Positions 1-11,735 of a stretch of 64,000 bases of DNA are shown one piece after another. The translations under genes and the position numbers were made by a program. How positions within the stretch are numbered: position 1 is the first letter of the stretch; every line of letters begins with the position of its first letter. Below the pieces are notes generated by a model. That model saw only the letters and a list, made by a program, of their open reading frames with translations, was not told where the DNA came from and made no database searches. Origin of the DNA: Fragum whitleyi (taxonomy: Eukaryota > Mollusca > Bivalvia > Cardiida > Cardiidae); NCBI GenBank assembly GCA_948146395.1, contig OX411559.1, forward strand, positions 41,702,739 through 41,766,738, written 5' to 3'.

Positions 1-150
1 ATTTCGCAGTTATATCGCGGCGGCCGGAGCACCTAACAATGGATTCCTGGTATTTCTTTCACCTGTACTACCATTACACTCTTTCCTAGCCTCCGACTGC
101 TACATGTATCTCACATAGGTTTACGATTATCTACCCATAGGTGAGAAGTT
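1..150 (-). mobile_element. S1 SINE, cut by the window edge
   Basis: Reverse-oriented body: TATATCGCGGCGGCCGGAGC and CACCTAACAATGGATTCCTG. Confidence 0.75.
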
Positions 151-1257
151 TTGCACAACGAAGCGAATCGGAAATGTAACCCTACGTTCCGCTGTAAAGC
201 ACGCAATGTACGAAAGAGAATAAAAAAAAATACGTAGACTTACGTTACAGAAATTTTGATTAAACACATATAAAAAAGGAAACCTACAGTGTTATTAAGA
301 TACGGCGTTGTTGATCAAGTAACTCTCGATGAAATCCAGCTGATAGTTGATCACCTGTAGCAATCAATCTAAAACATGAAGTCACTTGGTACGGTAACGA
401 CGTCAATATGACGCTAATTTATTGGCAAATTTTGTTGAAAGTCAGGAGCTTTTCAAAATACTCAACTCAACAATAAACTCAATATCTGTATCGCTTAATC
501 CATTAGATATTACTATTTGGATACAAATCTGGTCCAAAATAATGAACTATAGTGTGTAATGTTGAGGGAGAAGTTTCCCATTCTGCGAGTGTCATCCTTT
601 AGAAACTCTCCCCATTCAATAAAAGAAAAGAAAAGAAAAGAAAAAGACAAGAAAACAAAACAACTTTTAAACCATTCAAAAAAAAGTTATTATTTGATGA
701 CCGTTAAGCATACTCGGTTAGGTTTTTCCATAGGTCCAGTAGAACTTAAGTATTGCCCGAGTGTCTATATCTATGCTGGTGCCGTCATTTCAAAGTTAAA
801 AAGTTGATGTGTGCCCGTAGCTTAATGACTTTAAATGTAAAAATACGAAAATTTAACTAATTCAAACTTATGCTTAGATTAGGCATAAAATGTAAAGTTA
901 AAATGGAAAAAGATAGAAAAAATTGAGTGGTTTTGTACAAAATGAAGGAAATATTACCGGTAGTAACACTTTGAAGTATTGTTAAGAAGTGGGTTTCGCC
1001 GACGGGGCCCAGTCAGGAATATTAAACTTCGTTTTTTTATCACAGTCAAAGCAAACTGTTTTAAATAACTATATTGAGTATTATGTCATAATTATAATAT
1101 CTGAAGCGTGCACATTTCTTTCCCGATGAGAAATTCTAAAGTTTTGGTGAATGTTCACGTAATTTTTGATCCAACCCAAAACATCAATTTTTCCCTGTAT
1201 AGTCCTGGGAGATTCCCGGTCTCGGCAAATATCCTATCATTTTTCTCTCGTCGAATG
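151..1257. other. Intergenic or intronic, no gene seen
   Basis: AT-rich sequence with only the (AAAAG)n tract. The short frame at 559-807 spans that tract and is not credible. Confidence 0.6.
617..650 (+). repeat. (AAAAG)n microsatellite
   Basis: About five AAAAG units in otherwise plain AT-rich sequence. Confidence 0.8.
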
Positions 1258-1425
1258 GTGGATAATCGTTAACCTAAGTGTGATATACGGCTGGAGGCAA
1301 GGAACTGATGTAATGGTAGTACTGATGTAACAAGTGTCTGGAAGCCATGGGTAGGTGCTCCAGTCGTAGTGATGTGCCTATAAGTACTGTAGTAAGCGGC
1401 GTAAAACACAATTTACACAAACAAA
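1258..1425 (+). mobile_element. S1 SINE, head missing
   Basis: ATAATCGTTAACCTAAGTGT to AAGCGGCGTAAAACACAAT. It sits in the intron just downstream of the exon at 1456-1665. Confidence 0.75.
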
Positions 1426-1455
1426 AAGAGGGCAGATACTATTATTTTTACTTAC

Positions 1456-1665
1456 CTCCCAAATAATCGCAGATTGTGGGCGTTCCGAGGGCGCGGCGTC
1501 GAAAACATCATCACTCCCGTCCGAAATTCCACCAAGGCTATTGGCTACGCTCTTTTCCGAAACAGGCGAATCTCTGGATTCGTTGATTTCCGTGAAGATT
1601 CGTTCAAGTTCGTCCTCGGCTGTTTCCGCCCGATCCTTCACGATTTCAAGCAAGTTATTAAGAAT
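1456..1665 (-). CDS. Internal exon of an unrecognised coiled-coil protein gene
   Basis: On the minus strand a pyrimidine-rich acceptor ending TTTCAG precedes 1665, and GGGAG|GTAAGT follows 1456. The 210 bases give exactly 70 codons, phase 0 at both ends, with no stop. The first 28 or so residues are charged and heptad-like (NLLEIVKDRAETAEDELERI), predicting a coiled coil. The rest is a Ser/Asp/Glu-rich linker (GGISDGSDDVFDAAP) ending in AIIWE. Base composition is clearly more GC-rich than the flanks. Its phase fits both the coiled-coil exon at 49063-49223 and the start exon at 30760-30861, so it is probably downstream of one or both. I do not recognise the family. That it is an exon is well supported; the product is not. 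Confidence 0.8.
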
Positions 1666-2000
1666 CTGAAACGAAACAAAATAAGTTGAACATGAATCTA
1701 AGATGTCACATTTGTGTGTGTTTTTACTTTACAAGTCATTCATGAATTATTATACGTAAGTATTTCAATCAATAAATAGTTAAGTAACGGATAAATTACT
1801 TTCCACCTCAAACCAGATTAAAATAATACTTTTCACCAAGAAAGACCCACAATAACCGGCCACATTCCTTGAATCACAAATCACCAAATTCAAAGAGCTG
1901 TTGGAAGTAAAAAGTGCTATACTCTTTAGGTTTGAGACTTTATAGCACCAGAATGTATGTTTATGGACAAGAAGCTTTATAGCACACACCGGACATTCAG

Positions 2001-2257
2001 GGCCCAAAGTTATAAAACTTTTCTCAGGATCAGGATCAATTTTCTCAAATTGTCTCAAATTTTAAATAAAAATAAATGTATGAAAATAAAGGATAACATA
2101 AAAAAGTTGTTATTTATAACAACTTATTAATATCATCTTTTATATTAATACATTAAAGGGTTGAGTGATAAAACACAATTATGGCTTAAATCTCAAATTA
2201 AATTTTAAGAAAATTTTAATTGAGCCTCAGAAAAGTTTTATAACCTCGAACCCAGAT
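2001..2257. mobile_element. MITE family M2, copy 1
   Basis: Inverted ends contain GGTTATAAAACTTTTCTCAG or a close variant. The centre has the palindrome AAGTTGTTATTTATAACAACTT. Copy B at about 11890 holds the empty site, which proves insertion here. Confidence 0.85.
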
Positions 2258-4358
2258 GTTGAATTGGATAGAAATGGGTTTACGCCTCTGCTTCTTTATC
2301 AGAGACGTGAACACATAAATCGATTATATTGTAGGTGTCCGAAAGAGATTAGGTTAACTTAAAGCTTTTGACGAAATTCATAATGAAATATTCAAACTTA
2401 ATTGCCAACAAAAATACAAATGAAATTTTGCGATCCTTTATATCAAAGGGGACCATCTGGGTGACAAGTAAATTGTCGACGCCAGTCAGCTGCTCGAACT
2501 ATGCAGGCTGACTAAGGTCGAAACTTTTTCGGACTTGGCTGCTTTTCGGTATCTAGAAATATCATTCTACCTTGAAGATTAGAATTTTATAAATGCGACA
2601 TCTAGTTGACCACGATGGACACAATTTTTTTCAAAAAAATATTTTACGTTATTTTAAGTCCACAGATTGTCCCTTTTCGCGTGATTCGTCAAATATTAGT
2701 ATCCTTCAAAGAAATACCATTAATCCAAAAAAACAAGTAAAATTCGGCCATGTCATGGAGATTCTTTTACTTTGTGTGCCGAATGGAAACTTACATTAGC
2801 TTTGCAAATTATTCTTTTTATTATGGCTATATGCATGGCAATCCAAATTCAAATCTAAAGATACATTGTATTTTCCCAGGGCATGCATATTAACGATGGT
2901 GCATTCTGACAAAAGTAATTATACAATGCATTGATTTACCCGCCATTTGGCACAATAAAATATCCAGTATTTGGCAGCAGTGTTTATTTTCCGGTTATAA
3001 GTCATGTTTTATTCTTGTACTGTTGGCTCGAATAAGATCTCTTTTGTTCACGCTCTCATTTTGATGGCATATAGAGTTTTGTATTACATTTTGTTAGTTT
3101 TTTTTTATACTCAGTTCCAAAAGAAAGTGCGTTCTTCTAGATTTAGAATATACCGGAAGTTAAGCTACGTTCTGTCACAAAATTTCGCAGGTTATTCTCT
3201 GAGATTATTGATCAACGGTATTTTCAGAAAAACAGCCAATAGATAAACGAAAAATAGGCCCGGATGATACATTTGTTTTATGTTTTTGATTTGCATTCCA
3301 CAGTTGATGAATATTATATCTGAGTTTGGTTTCACTTTAGTTCTTGTGGCAAATCTCAAATGAAAAATCAAATTAAAATCACAAGTATACGCAATGCAAC
3401 TTCAAAAATCAACCTAGAATTTACGGGGTTGAACTACAACGAAACAAATAAGAACAAAAACCTCTAAACAAACTATACTCGAATTCACGTTTCTTTCAAA
3501 ATCTAAAGTACATGTAATCGCTTGTATGTCTTCTTTAAGCACAAAGGGAAATTGTATTACGTTTTTGTGCCGTTTAACATTGAACGTTTCTGGCAAAATA
3601 AAGCATTTGTATTTGAGTTTTACACACGTGTAAAGCATCTACTCGCATGTAGAGTCAATTTGTGTATGAAAATACGAAATGCTTACTCAATCCCTATAAT
3701 GTCACAAAAGATCATAACTCGTAAGTTGAAAAGAGAGCAAGCCCTAACTGCATGTGATCTGATAGCGTTTATGTAGAATACAACACTATACCAAAAGAAG
3801 ATTATTTGTCTGATTTCTATATGGTCTTACCTAAAATTAAACATCGATTTTATTCGGTAGATTTCTACCAGCTATGTAAAAAAGGGGGAAAATGAAAATG
3901 CTCACTTTTAGTATATCTGTGCAATTAACTAACATGGTAAACCACACCAATGGGACGTTTTCTTTGTCAGTCTACCTGTTTTCTTACCAGGGTCAAATTC
4001 GTTTACATTCGCAACATTTCTTAAAGAACTAACTTTTGTGCAGTTTTAGGAGACCAGTATTGCTGCAGCAGTTACATGTACGTGTATATGAAGCTTAACG
4101 CAATGGCATGATTCTTCATTTCTATTGAGAAGATTAGCTGTGGATTCTGAAGATTAGACAGAAGTGTGCTTAATTTTTTACCCCTTTTACAGCTGCATAA
4201 GCCTACGACTACCTAATATTTCGCACAAAGACATATCAAGTCACAAGCTTGATTCGAATTCACAACCACTTGTTATGAGTCCAGTACCTTCGGCACGTAG
4301 CTATCGGGACAATAATTCCATATCTTTCTGTTATTTCTAATGCTAGTACTACCATTAA

Positions 4359-4741
4359 ACAGTTAAAAATGGTACGACATCGGCAAGGTTAAGTGGATGA
4401 TTCCGGAATGAAAATAAATGAGAAGGAGGAGCGAGCTTTGAATGAAATTAAGTGGAAATTATATAACATCGCAAAAAAATTATCGATGTTAATTGTTTCC
4501 CTTCTTAAAAGATATGCAAACAAGTTCTATATAAACATGCCTCTATTTACCAATCAGATGCTTCGAAATCATTTACGTCGATGATTCTTTCTGGTGATTT
4601 TTATTTTGAATTTAGTTGTTGATCTGGGTTTTTAATGATATATGAGCGTTTTTGAATAAATGAATGAATGGAGCGCTGAGTGAGCGTTTTAGAATAGTTT
4701 TGATCGGAAAGAGAGTCAATTTCAAGATGTTGTAAACTGTA
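4359..4741 (+). mobile_element. M1 MITE, degenerate, central palindrome lost
   Basis: Begins ACAGTTAAAAATGGTACGAC and ends AGATGTTGTAAACTGT. The right third (GAATGAATGGAGCGCTGAGT) matches the family well, while the middle lacks the GGGAGGTAAT palindrome. Confidence 0.75.
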
Positions 4742-4844
4742 CCTCCGACTACACACCCATGTAGGTTTTTGATATTCAAGTACTCCAGTGGGAGGGGGGG
4801 GGGGATTATCCTCGGTCGGGAGTCAAAGCCGAGACCCCGTTATT

Positions 4845-5282
4845 ACAGTTAACAACATCGTGAAATTCACAAGGTGAATGCTTTTGAATGATTTGGGAAT
4901 GAAATTGAATGAGTGTGTGAAGCGAGTTTTGAGTGAATTTAATTGGAGGTAATCCAATGAAGCAAATTTTGTTCAGAATGAACAAAATTAGCGATATTGA
5001 TTACCTCCCTTTAATGAATATGCATACAACTTCTTTAGATAGCTTTATATTTCTGCAAGAGCCTTATATACGCTTACAATTAGAATTATGTCCGTGAAAT
5101 CGCGATTTTTCTCTATCCAAATTTATTTTGATTGACGTTTTTGATTCTATAATTTTCAATAGGTTTAAGCGTTTTTGAATGGTTTGAGTGAGTGTTTGAA
5201 ATGAATGAATGGGGCGCTGAATGAGCGATTTAGAATGGTTTTGATTGAGATGAATGTCAATTTAACGATGTAATTAACTGTA
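4845..5282 (+). mobile_element. M1 MITE, full length
   Basis: TA-flanked CAGTTAACAACATCGTGAAA at the left and TTTAACGATGTAATTAACTG at the right. The centre has GGAGGTAATCC through ATTACCTCCC around an interrupted palindrome. Confidence 0.88.
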
Positions 5283-5756
5283 ATATTCCGACGTGCTACT
5301 AAATGGACATATGCTGTAGTCGACAATCTTGGTTATATTAGTTTCATTAAGTTCTAACTAGACAAATCACCCTTTTCAATTATCATCATTACATTTCATG
5401 ACGCCATAATTTGCATTAAAACTTCCCATGTCAAAGAAACTAAATAGTTCTTCGAAATTAACAGAGATATCATTTTCATAAAACGTGAAACTCGTGCCAA
5501 CAAATTTCTAGTCCTATGTCTGCCAAACTCTATCTTTTTTCTGATTTACAACTTTTAAGACACGAAATCTTCTTGGACCGTTTAACTTCGTTTGAGATAA
5601 ATTGTTTTATGTGCACAATCTAATCACGACACATTAATTTCTAAGAAAATGGCAGTGAAATAGATATTATCATGCATTTTTTTTCCTCAAAATTTTCAGA
5701 AATGTTTCATACTTTGGAAACATAAATTGGAACTCTGTTTAATAAAAAAAAAACGA

Positions 5757-6060
5757 ACATACTTGCGGTATGATCTTTTGATCTGCCTGAATATACTTGC
5801 GGTATGATCCTTGGATACGCCTGAATATACTTGCGGTACGATATTGGATACGCCTGAATATACTTGCGGTACGATATTGGATACGCCTGAATATACTTGC
5901 GGTACGATATTGGATACGCCTGAATATACTTGCGGTACGATATTGGATACGCCTGAATATACTTGCGGTACGATATTGGATACGCCTGAATATACTTGCG
6001 GTATGATCTTTGGATAGGTCTGAACATACTTACGGTATGTTCCTTGGATACACCTGAATT
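5757..6060 (+). repeat. 33-bp minisatellite, copy A
   Basis: Five consecutive identical units from 5823 to 5987 of the form GAATATACTTGCGGTACGAT-ATTGGATACGCCT, flanked by 33-34-base variants back to 5757 and on to 6060. Open frames here (YRKYIQAYPIS repeats on the minus strand) are by-products of the unit being a multiple of three. Confidence 0.92.
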
Positions 6061-6351
6061 TATACTTGCCGTTTTGTATTTTGCCATGTCTCTATAAACT
6101 TTCGGACTGATCTTTAACAACGCCTGTATATACGTTCGGACTGATCTTTGGCTTTGCCTGTATTTACTTTCAGACTGCTCTTTGACTAGGTCATCCGATT
6201 ATCTTTTTTGCATTAAATAAGTAAATTTCAGAGCATAAGATAGACACCACCGATTGCTAAATTCTGAGTGTTTTGGTATTTATTTAAATAGTCTTGGCGA
6301 GTAACCATTATCGTTGAAAAATTACAGTTAATGTTTGTTTTTTTTAACTGG

Positions 6352-6392
6352 TCCCCCCCCCCCCCCCCCCCACACACACCCATAACCACCCC
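6352..6392 (+). repeat. Poly-C and CA tract (copy A)
   Basis: A run of about 18 C followed by CACACACACC. The copy B equivalent at about 14964 is shorter. Confidence 0.85.
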
Positions 6393-7297
6393 ATCCCTCA
6401 TCACCCTCATCTCACTATCTATCTCATATATCTAAAAAAAGATGGATTGACCAGTAGCTGTTTCTTGGCATTCTCTCAAAATGAGGCCAATAAACAAAAC
6501 AAAACACAAATACATGAAGTAAAGTATGCCAATATACGGGTTATCTTCCATTTTATACTAAAACTTCGTAGTTTCATCTTGATACAAGTTGTAGCTATGA
6601 GGTTTTAGGATTGAAACCATGTTATGTTTCTTCCACATTACAACGAAATTTTATTTACATGGACATTTGTAGTCAATAAACGCCTCATTGTTTTGTAATA
6701 AAATAACAATGATATGCCATATTGGCTTTTCTAGGTTGTAATACACGTGTTTCTCATGTAAACAATTTATTGTATCTAGGATGAAGTCTAAATATCTCAG
6801 GTTCTAGATTATGGAAATACACAATTCCTTTAGACAGATTGCTAACAATTGTAATTATTTGGTTTATAAACCAAAACACAAATTTCTCATTACAAACTGT
6901 ATGACAACTTTGTCCACTTCATAGCAATATCAAATATTGCCAGGTTGCAAAATAATTCGTACACAAACAGAGAAATTATTTCTTCCTGCAAACTCCTTCG
7001 AATTGTACAAAACTAAGACATCAAATGTTGCGTCATTACTTAAGCTCTCCTCGTCTTTAACTATTTAGACGAGAAATATCGCGAAGTCATCTGAAGAACC
7101 ATAAAGTGGCTCAGATGGCACGTACATTGGCCAACCAACTAACATTAGCGTCGTGGTTTGTTGGAGAAAAAGTGCATCAATCTAAAGGTTTCAGGAAGTG
7201 TTCAACGACTTTAAATATTTATATCATAAAAATATCCCGATGGTCTTTCAAATTAAAAGAAATTAGGCATAATATTGCTTTTATCTTATGGACGAAT

Positions 7298-7700
7298 AAA
7301 TTGACATTCACCTAAACTAGTCTGAATCGCCCACTCAATGCTCCGTTCATACAATCAAAACAATCGCTCAAACCATTCAAAATCGCCCTAAAATCTTTAA
7401 AAAAATAAGATCATCAACCACATTAAGAAAAAAGTCGTTGGAAAAAATGTACGATTTCACTAACTAGAGTGAATTTGTAAGCGCCAACAGACAAGGAAAA
7501 CCTTTTATTGAACTTACATGCATTTTATTAATGGGAAGTAATAATTATCGCTAATTTTGTTCATCTTGAACAAAATTAGCGATATTGTATTACCTCCCTT
7601 AAATATAATTCCAAACTCGCTACAAACACTCATTCAATATCATTCCTAAAATAATTGCAAAATTATTCAACTTGTCAATTTCACGATGTAGCTAACGACT
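7298..7700 (-). mobile_element. M1 MITE, inverted, abutting the next copy
   Basis: Reverse-orientation copy. The central palindrome (TATCGCTAATTTTGTTCATC and its mirror) is near perfect. Its end at ACGACTACAG runs directly into the plus-oriented copy at 7701. Confidence 0.85.
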
Positions 7701-8130
7701 ACAGTTTACAACATCGAGAAATTGACAAGATGAATGATTTTGGAATGAAATTGAATGAGTGCGATGAGTAAATTTTGAGTGAAATTACAGGTAGGTAATC
7801 CAATATCGCGAATTTTGTTCATCATGAACTAAATTATCGATATCTATTACCTCCCTTTAATGAAATTTACGTATTTTTTGTTTGTGTGTCTTCGTGGACC
7901 AATCAGACACTTTAAAATTCACACCAGCCAATGATATTGTAGAAATATTTGATCGATTTTAATACAATGTTCAATTTCTAGAACGATTTAGAAATGTTTT
8001 CAAATAACTTTGAAGCGTTTTTGATCGACTTGAGTGAGTGTTTAAAATGAATTAATGGAGTGCTGAGTGAATGATTAAGAATGATTTTGATTGGAATGAC
8101 AGTCAATTTAACGATGCTTTTAACTGTACT
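7701..8130 (+). mobile_element. M1 MITE, head-to-head with the previous copy
   Basis: Starts ACAGTTTACAACATCGAGAA and ends AACGATGCTTTTAACTGTA. The arrangement is kept in copy B (about 16135-17190), so it predates the segmental duplication. Confidence 0.85.
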
Positions 8131-8692
8131 AGCAGTTCAGTTGATGTCCATCGTGGCGTTGAAGAGTACTCCATTGAAGTTGAAGTTGAAGCATCTTAAA
8201 AGCTCAATTTTACTCAGAAAAGCTTTACAAGTTGGCTCTGAGCCATAAAATAAAGTCCCTGACCAGGAATGAAAACAGTGAACGGCCAAGAAACCCAGAA
8301 CTATATAAACAAAACAGCGCTAAGATAAGATTAAATCAATACCCATTTAGATAAGGAAATTACCTTAAATTAGTTTATACCATTTCTACTTCGATTGGTC
8401 CCTTCTGCGAACTTCTAAGCTTTGATTTCGTTGAGAAAAGATCTTGAAAAAGAAAAAAAAATGTTTGCCACAAAAAATACTCTCATAGGCTGGAGATAGT
8501 CTTTAACCATAGGGTCTTTGACCAGTCTTGCGTTAATAACAAAACGTCTCAGCAATGGTACAATTTGAAGCACGAGTTTTGTTATACCAAAAGAAGGGGT
8601 GTTATACTGTTATTTGGAAAGCATAATTGGATTTTCAATTAATCCTTATATGTGGACATATTGTTTTATCCGGTGTGGGTTTTATATTCTTT

Positions 8693-8948
8693 TTTTTTTT
8701 ATTTATTTCCACGTCCATAGGTGTGCGAGGGTCGTGGGCATCCCTCTACACACCTTACAATATCGTATTAGTAGATATATATTATTAGTACCAATATAAT
8801 TTTCAAGTGGATTTAATAAAGATGATATTTCTGTTTAGCTCATTAAAATTCATAAATTAAACCCTTTGTTGTTGATACTCATTCTAGTTCTTATGACAAG
8901 ATTGCTAGAATGGTTACCACCACCATAGTGTTAATAAAAGAATATATT
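8693..8948 (-). mobile_element. Retroposed insert with 15-bp target duplication
   Basis: GGTTTTATATTCTTT occurs at 8678-8692 and again at 8949-8963; copy B has it once (17740s). The insert begins with a T run, that is a polyA tail on the minus strand, preceded there by AATAAATAAA. The source sequence is not recognised; it could be a LINE 3' end or a retrotransposed transcript. Confidence 0.8.
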
Positions 8949-9519
8949 GGTTTTATATTCTTTCATAACGATAAGAACTCATCCAAGAGACAAGAGATCG
9001 AACTAAGATTCGAACAACAGTCCATTAAATTTCTCTGTATTTTGTCACTCTTGCCCCAGAGCTATGCAGGTTCCTATAATACTTACACAAGGTCTTTGTC
9101 TATTCACCAATATAACATATCTCAAATTCCCCGATACAAATTTCAAGAAATCAAATTTATGTAAACAGGTGAATATTTTTGAATGTAGGTCAATATCCTT
9201 AAATGCAGAACTAATTTGAGCTTTAGAATCTTAGAATTTATATTGATAAATGCTGGCCAGGTGAACTCTAACCTTGGTTGTAAAGACGGTAATTTATCAC
9301 ATAAATATGGACCATCTTGAAAAATGAGCAAGCGTTTAGACGAATGAGCTTTCGAGCTTTCAATGCACCAATTCTTGACATAATTTTGATTTAATCTGAA
9401 TCCAATCTCAATTTGCAACTATATTCTTATACTTCAGGGTCCCGTTATATTAAACCTTAATGAATAACTAGTCAAAAATACAAATCGTACCTTGTGTTTT
9501 CATTCATTGTTAGATTCTG

Positions 9520-11167
9520 GGGCCTCTTTCAAGAAAGGTCCTACGATTGAAATTTGGTCGTATCGCAATCGTACGATAAAAATTGGCTTTCAAGAAACTT
9601 TTTCGCTTTCAAGAAAGCCATCGTATCGTGAAATCTACGATAAAATATACGACACCTTCAGACAAGTCGTAAATTTTACGATTTTGTCCCTATGAGCCTA
9701 AAATTTTCTCAGATTCCTTTCTAGCTCTCGCGGATGTTAGAACGATTATTTAGCTATGCACATGCCAAATTTCCCAACGCAATATAGTGCAATAAACGAG
9801 ATATATTGAAAACAACAGATGCACCATCATTTCGATATTTGATTTTACTCTGCGATAATCGTACGATTGTCGCAGAATGTTTACATAGTGGTATAAAGTT
9901 CTTTATTTAACGTAAGAATAGACCCTTTCATGATCATGACTGAAAATGTTTGCTTAACCCTTCCTAGTGACACAGAGAGTGGGAGATACCAAATCAATAG
10001 ATTTTTTTATACATACATAAATTACTAATTTTTTTAAAAACAAATACTCTCACTTTATGCAATATGGATTCCTGTGTTTTATGCTTCAAGACCTTCATTA
10101 ATTAAAAGGAGAATTCCACAACTTATGGCCAAAACAATACAATTCTTGATTTTAGGAGGATTTCTTATTAACAACAATAACAACAACATCAACAGCATAA
10201 ACGCTGCACTTGATATTTTTTCTCTCTCTTTTCGCCAAATATGAACTGAGCAAATAATCAAGCAAATACAATAAGTGAACGGCGATACTTAGCCAGATGA
10301 AACATGTCTAAGCTACATAAAACTGTTGTAGTTAAAGAGATCTATACGACAACGAGCACTGCACTAAAACCGAAGTTACAATTATCGGTAATTTTGTATG
10401 AAAGCGATGCAATATAATATCCATCTAAATTCCGTTTCAATACCATCCTTCTATAGCTCGTTTCAAAACCTTCCACATAGGCACAGAACTATACAGATTT
10501 GAAGAATTACATAACAAATACATTAAAGAAAATGGATGAGCCATTTTTTCCATCTTACCTTTTTAACAATCTTGTATTCTTATACATCCTAATACTTCAC
10601 CAGAAAACAACGAACCAAACTAACAACAATGATAATAAAATAAAATGATAATAAACTTGGTGGATATGATCATTATCTAGAAGCAGTGCATTTTTACCAT
10701 GCGGTACAATGTTAGATTGCTCCAAATTCGGCGCGACAGCCGGTGTACTCAAATTGGAAAGGGGATCTACAGTGTAAGCTAAATTAACTATGTAATTATG
10801 AGCACTTGTATAATTATCTTGACATAGATATTAAGATATCGATGAGAAATGTGTAGTTCGACGAATTTAGTTTAAAAAACTCGTTTTATATGCATTAATA
10901 TACAAGTAAATGGCTTTTCTACGGTCAGTTTGCTGATTTACCCTTTTTGGTATTGTAAAAAGCGGACAATTTACCCACTTACGCGGATGTTTATATCATA
11001 TGATCAGCACGTGCAGATATGAAAGATCAACTTTACGATAATCTTATGAGGTCGTATAGTCTGCGATTTTCAACAATAGTTTTGTGAAAGCCGTTTACGA
11101 ACGTCTTAAATATAATCGTACGATAGTTATAAGATAAATCGTACGATATTTTTCTTGAAAGAGGCCC
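9520..11167. mobile_element. Non-autonomous DNA transposon, 1.65 kb, 3-bp CTG target duplication
   Basis: The ends read GGGCCTCTTTCAAGAAAG and its inverse (CTTGAAAGAGGCCC). CTG flanks both sides and copy B has the unoccupied site with one CTG. The palindrome ATCGTACGAT recurs near both ends (about 9570, 9858, 11115 and 11140), with many CGTA/TACG half sites between. No transposase frame is present. The superfamily is unclear. Confidence 0.88.
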
Positions 11168-11599
11168 CTGTTTTGCAATACCTCATTGATATTGTCTTGA
11201 GACGACAATTGCAATGAGATGATGCATGATAGAATCCCATATTTAGTTACTACTGTAGAAGCAGTTTTAATTTTTGACTTGTGCAAAAAAAGGATCATAA
11301 GATGTTAAGTAAAATAGGCTCCTAGAGCACGAATTTATATTACTTTTTTCTAACCCAAACATCAAATTTGAATAAATATTTGATTTGAGATAAAACTACA
11401 CTTCAAATTTTATTAGCAATTTGTACTTGTAGCATCTTTTATTTACATATATTTACAAGGTCGTTTCAGCAGAATTCTTCCAAGCCCCTTTCAATGTCAA
11501 GGTTGAAGTAACTTCTCTATTGAGCACGTATAGATTCATACTCTTATACTCTATATATCTAAATGTAATATGTATTATCCAGTCAAATTTTGAAAAGAA

Positions 11600-11735
11600 A
11601 TTGTAACTGTATGTTTTGATCTTGACGCGTATGTCATTGTGATATTTTCATATTTGTATATTGTTATATTGTATGACGAGAAACTGTAAAGTTTAAGTCA
11701 ATAAAATATTGTCTATTGTCTATTGTCTTATAATC
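11600..11735 (+). mobile_element. LINE 3' tail between the duplication copies
   Basis: GTATGACGAGAAACTGTAAA, CAATAAAATATTGTC and three TATTGTC repeats. It resembles a truncated non-LTR 3' end with its own tail motif and occupies the junction of the two copies. Confidence 0.55.

Larger units (their letters stand above)
1970..11510 (+). repeat. Segmental duplication, copy A
   Basis: Matched in order and orientation by copy B at about 11865-18655, with long stretches of near identity (for example 2880-3240 against 12480-12840, and 5380-5560 against 14140-14320). Copy A has insertions missing from B: an M2 MITE at 2001-2257, a polyA-tailed retro-insert at 8693-8948 and a 1.65-kb element at 9520-11167. 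It also has 3930-4520, which B lacks, and more units of the 33-bp minisatellite. Confidence 0.9.

Noticed and set aside
3004..3246. 80-codon frame conserved as a 79-codon frame in duplication copy B (12609-12848)
   Set aside because: Comparing the two by eye I count about nine amino-acid-changing and five silent differences, near the neutral expectation, and the C-terminal end is frameshifted. Its retention is explained by the recent duplication.
5707..6120. 137-codon minus-strand frame with YRKYIQAYPIS repeats, and overlapping plus-strand frames
   Set aside because: Created by a 33-bp minisatellite whose unit is a multiple of three; open in several frames at once.
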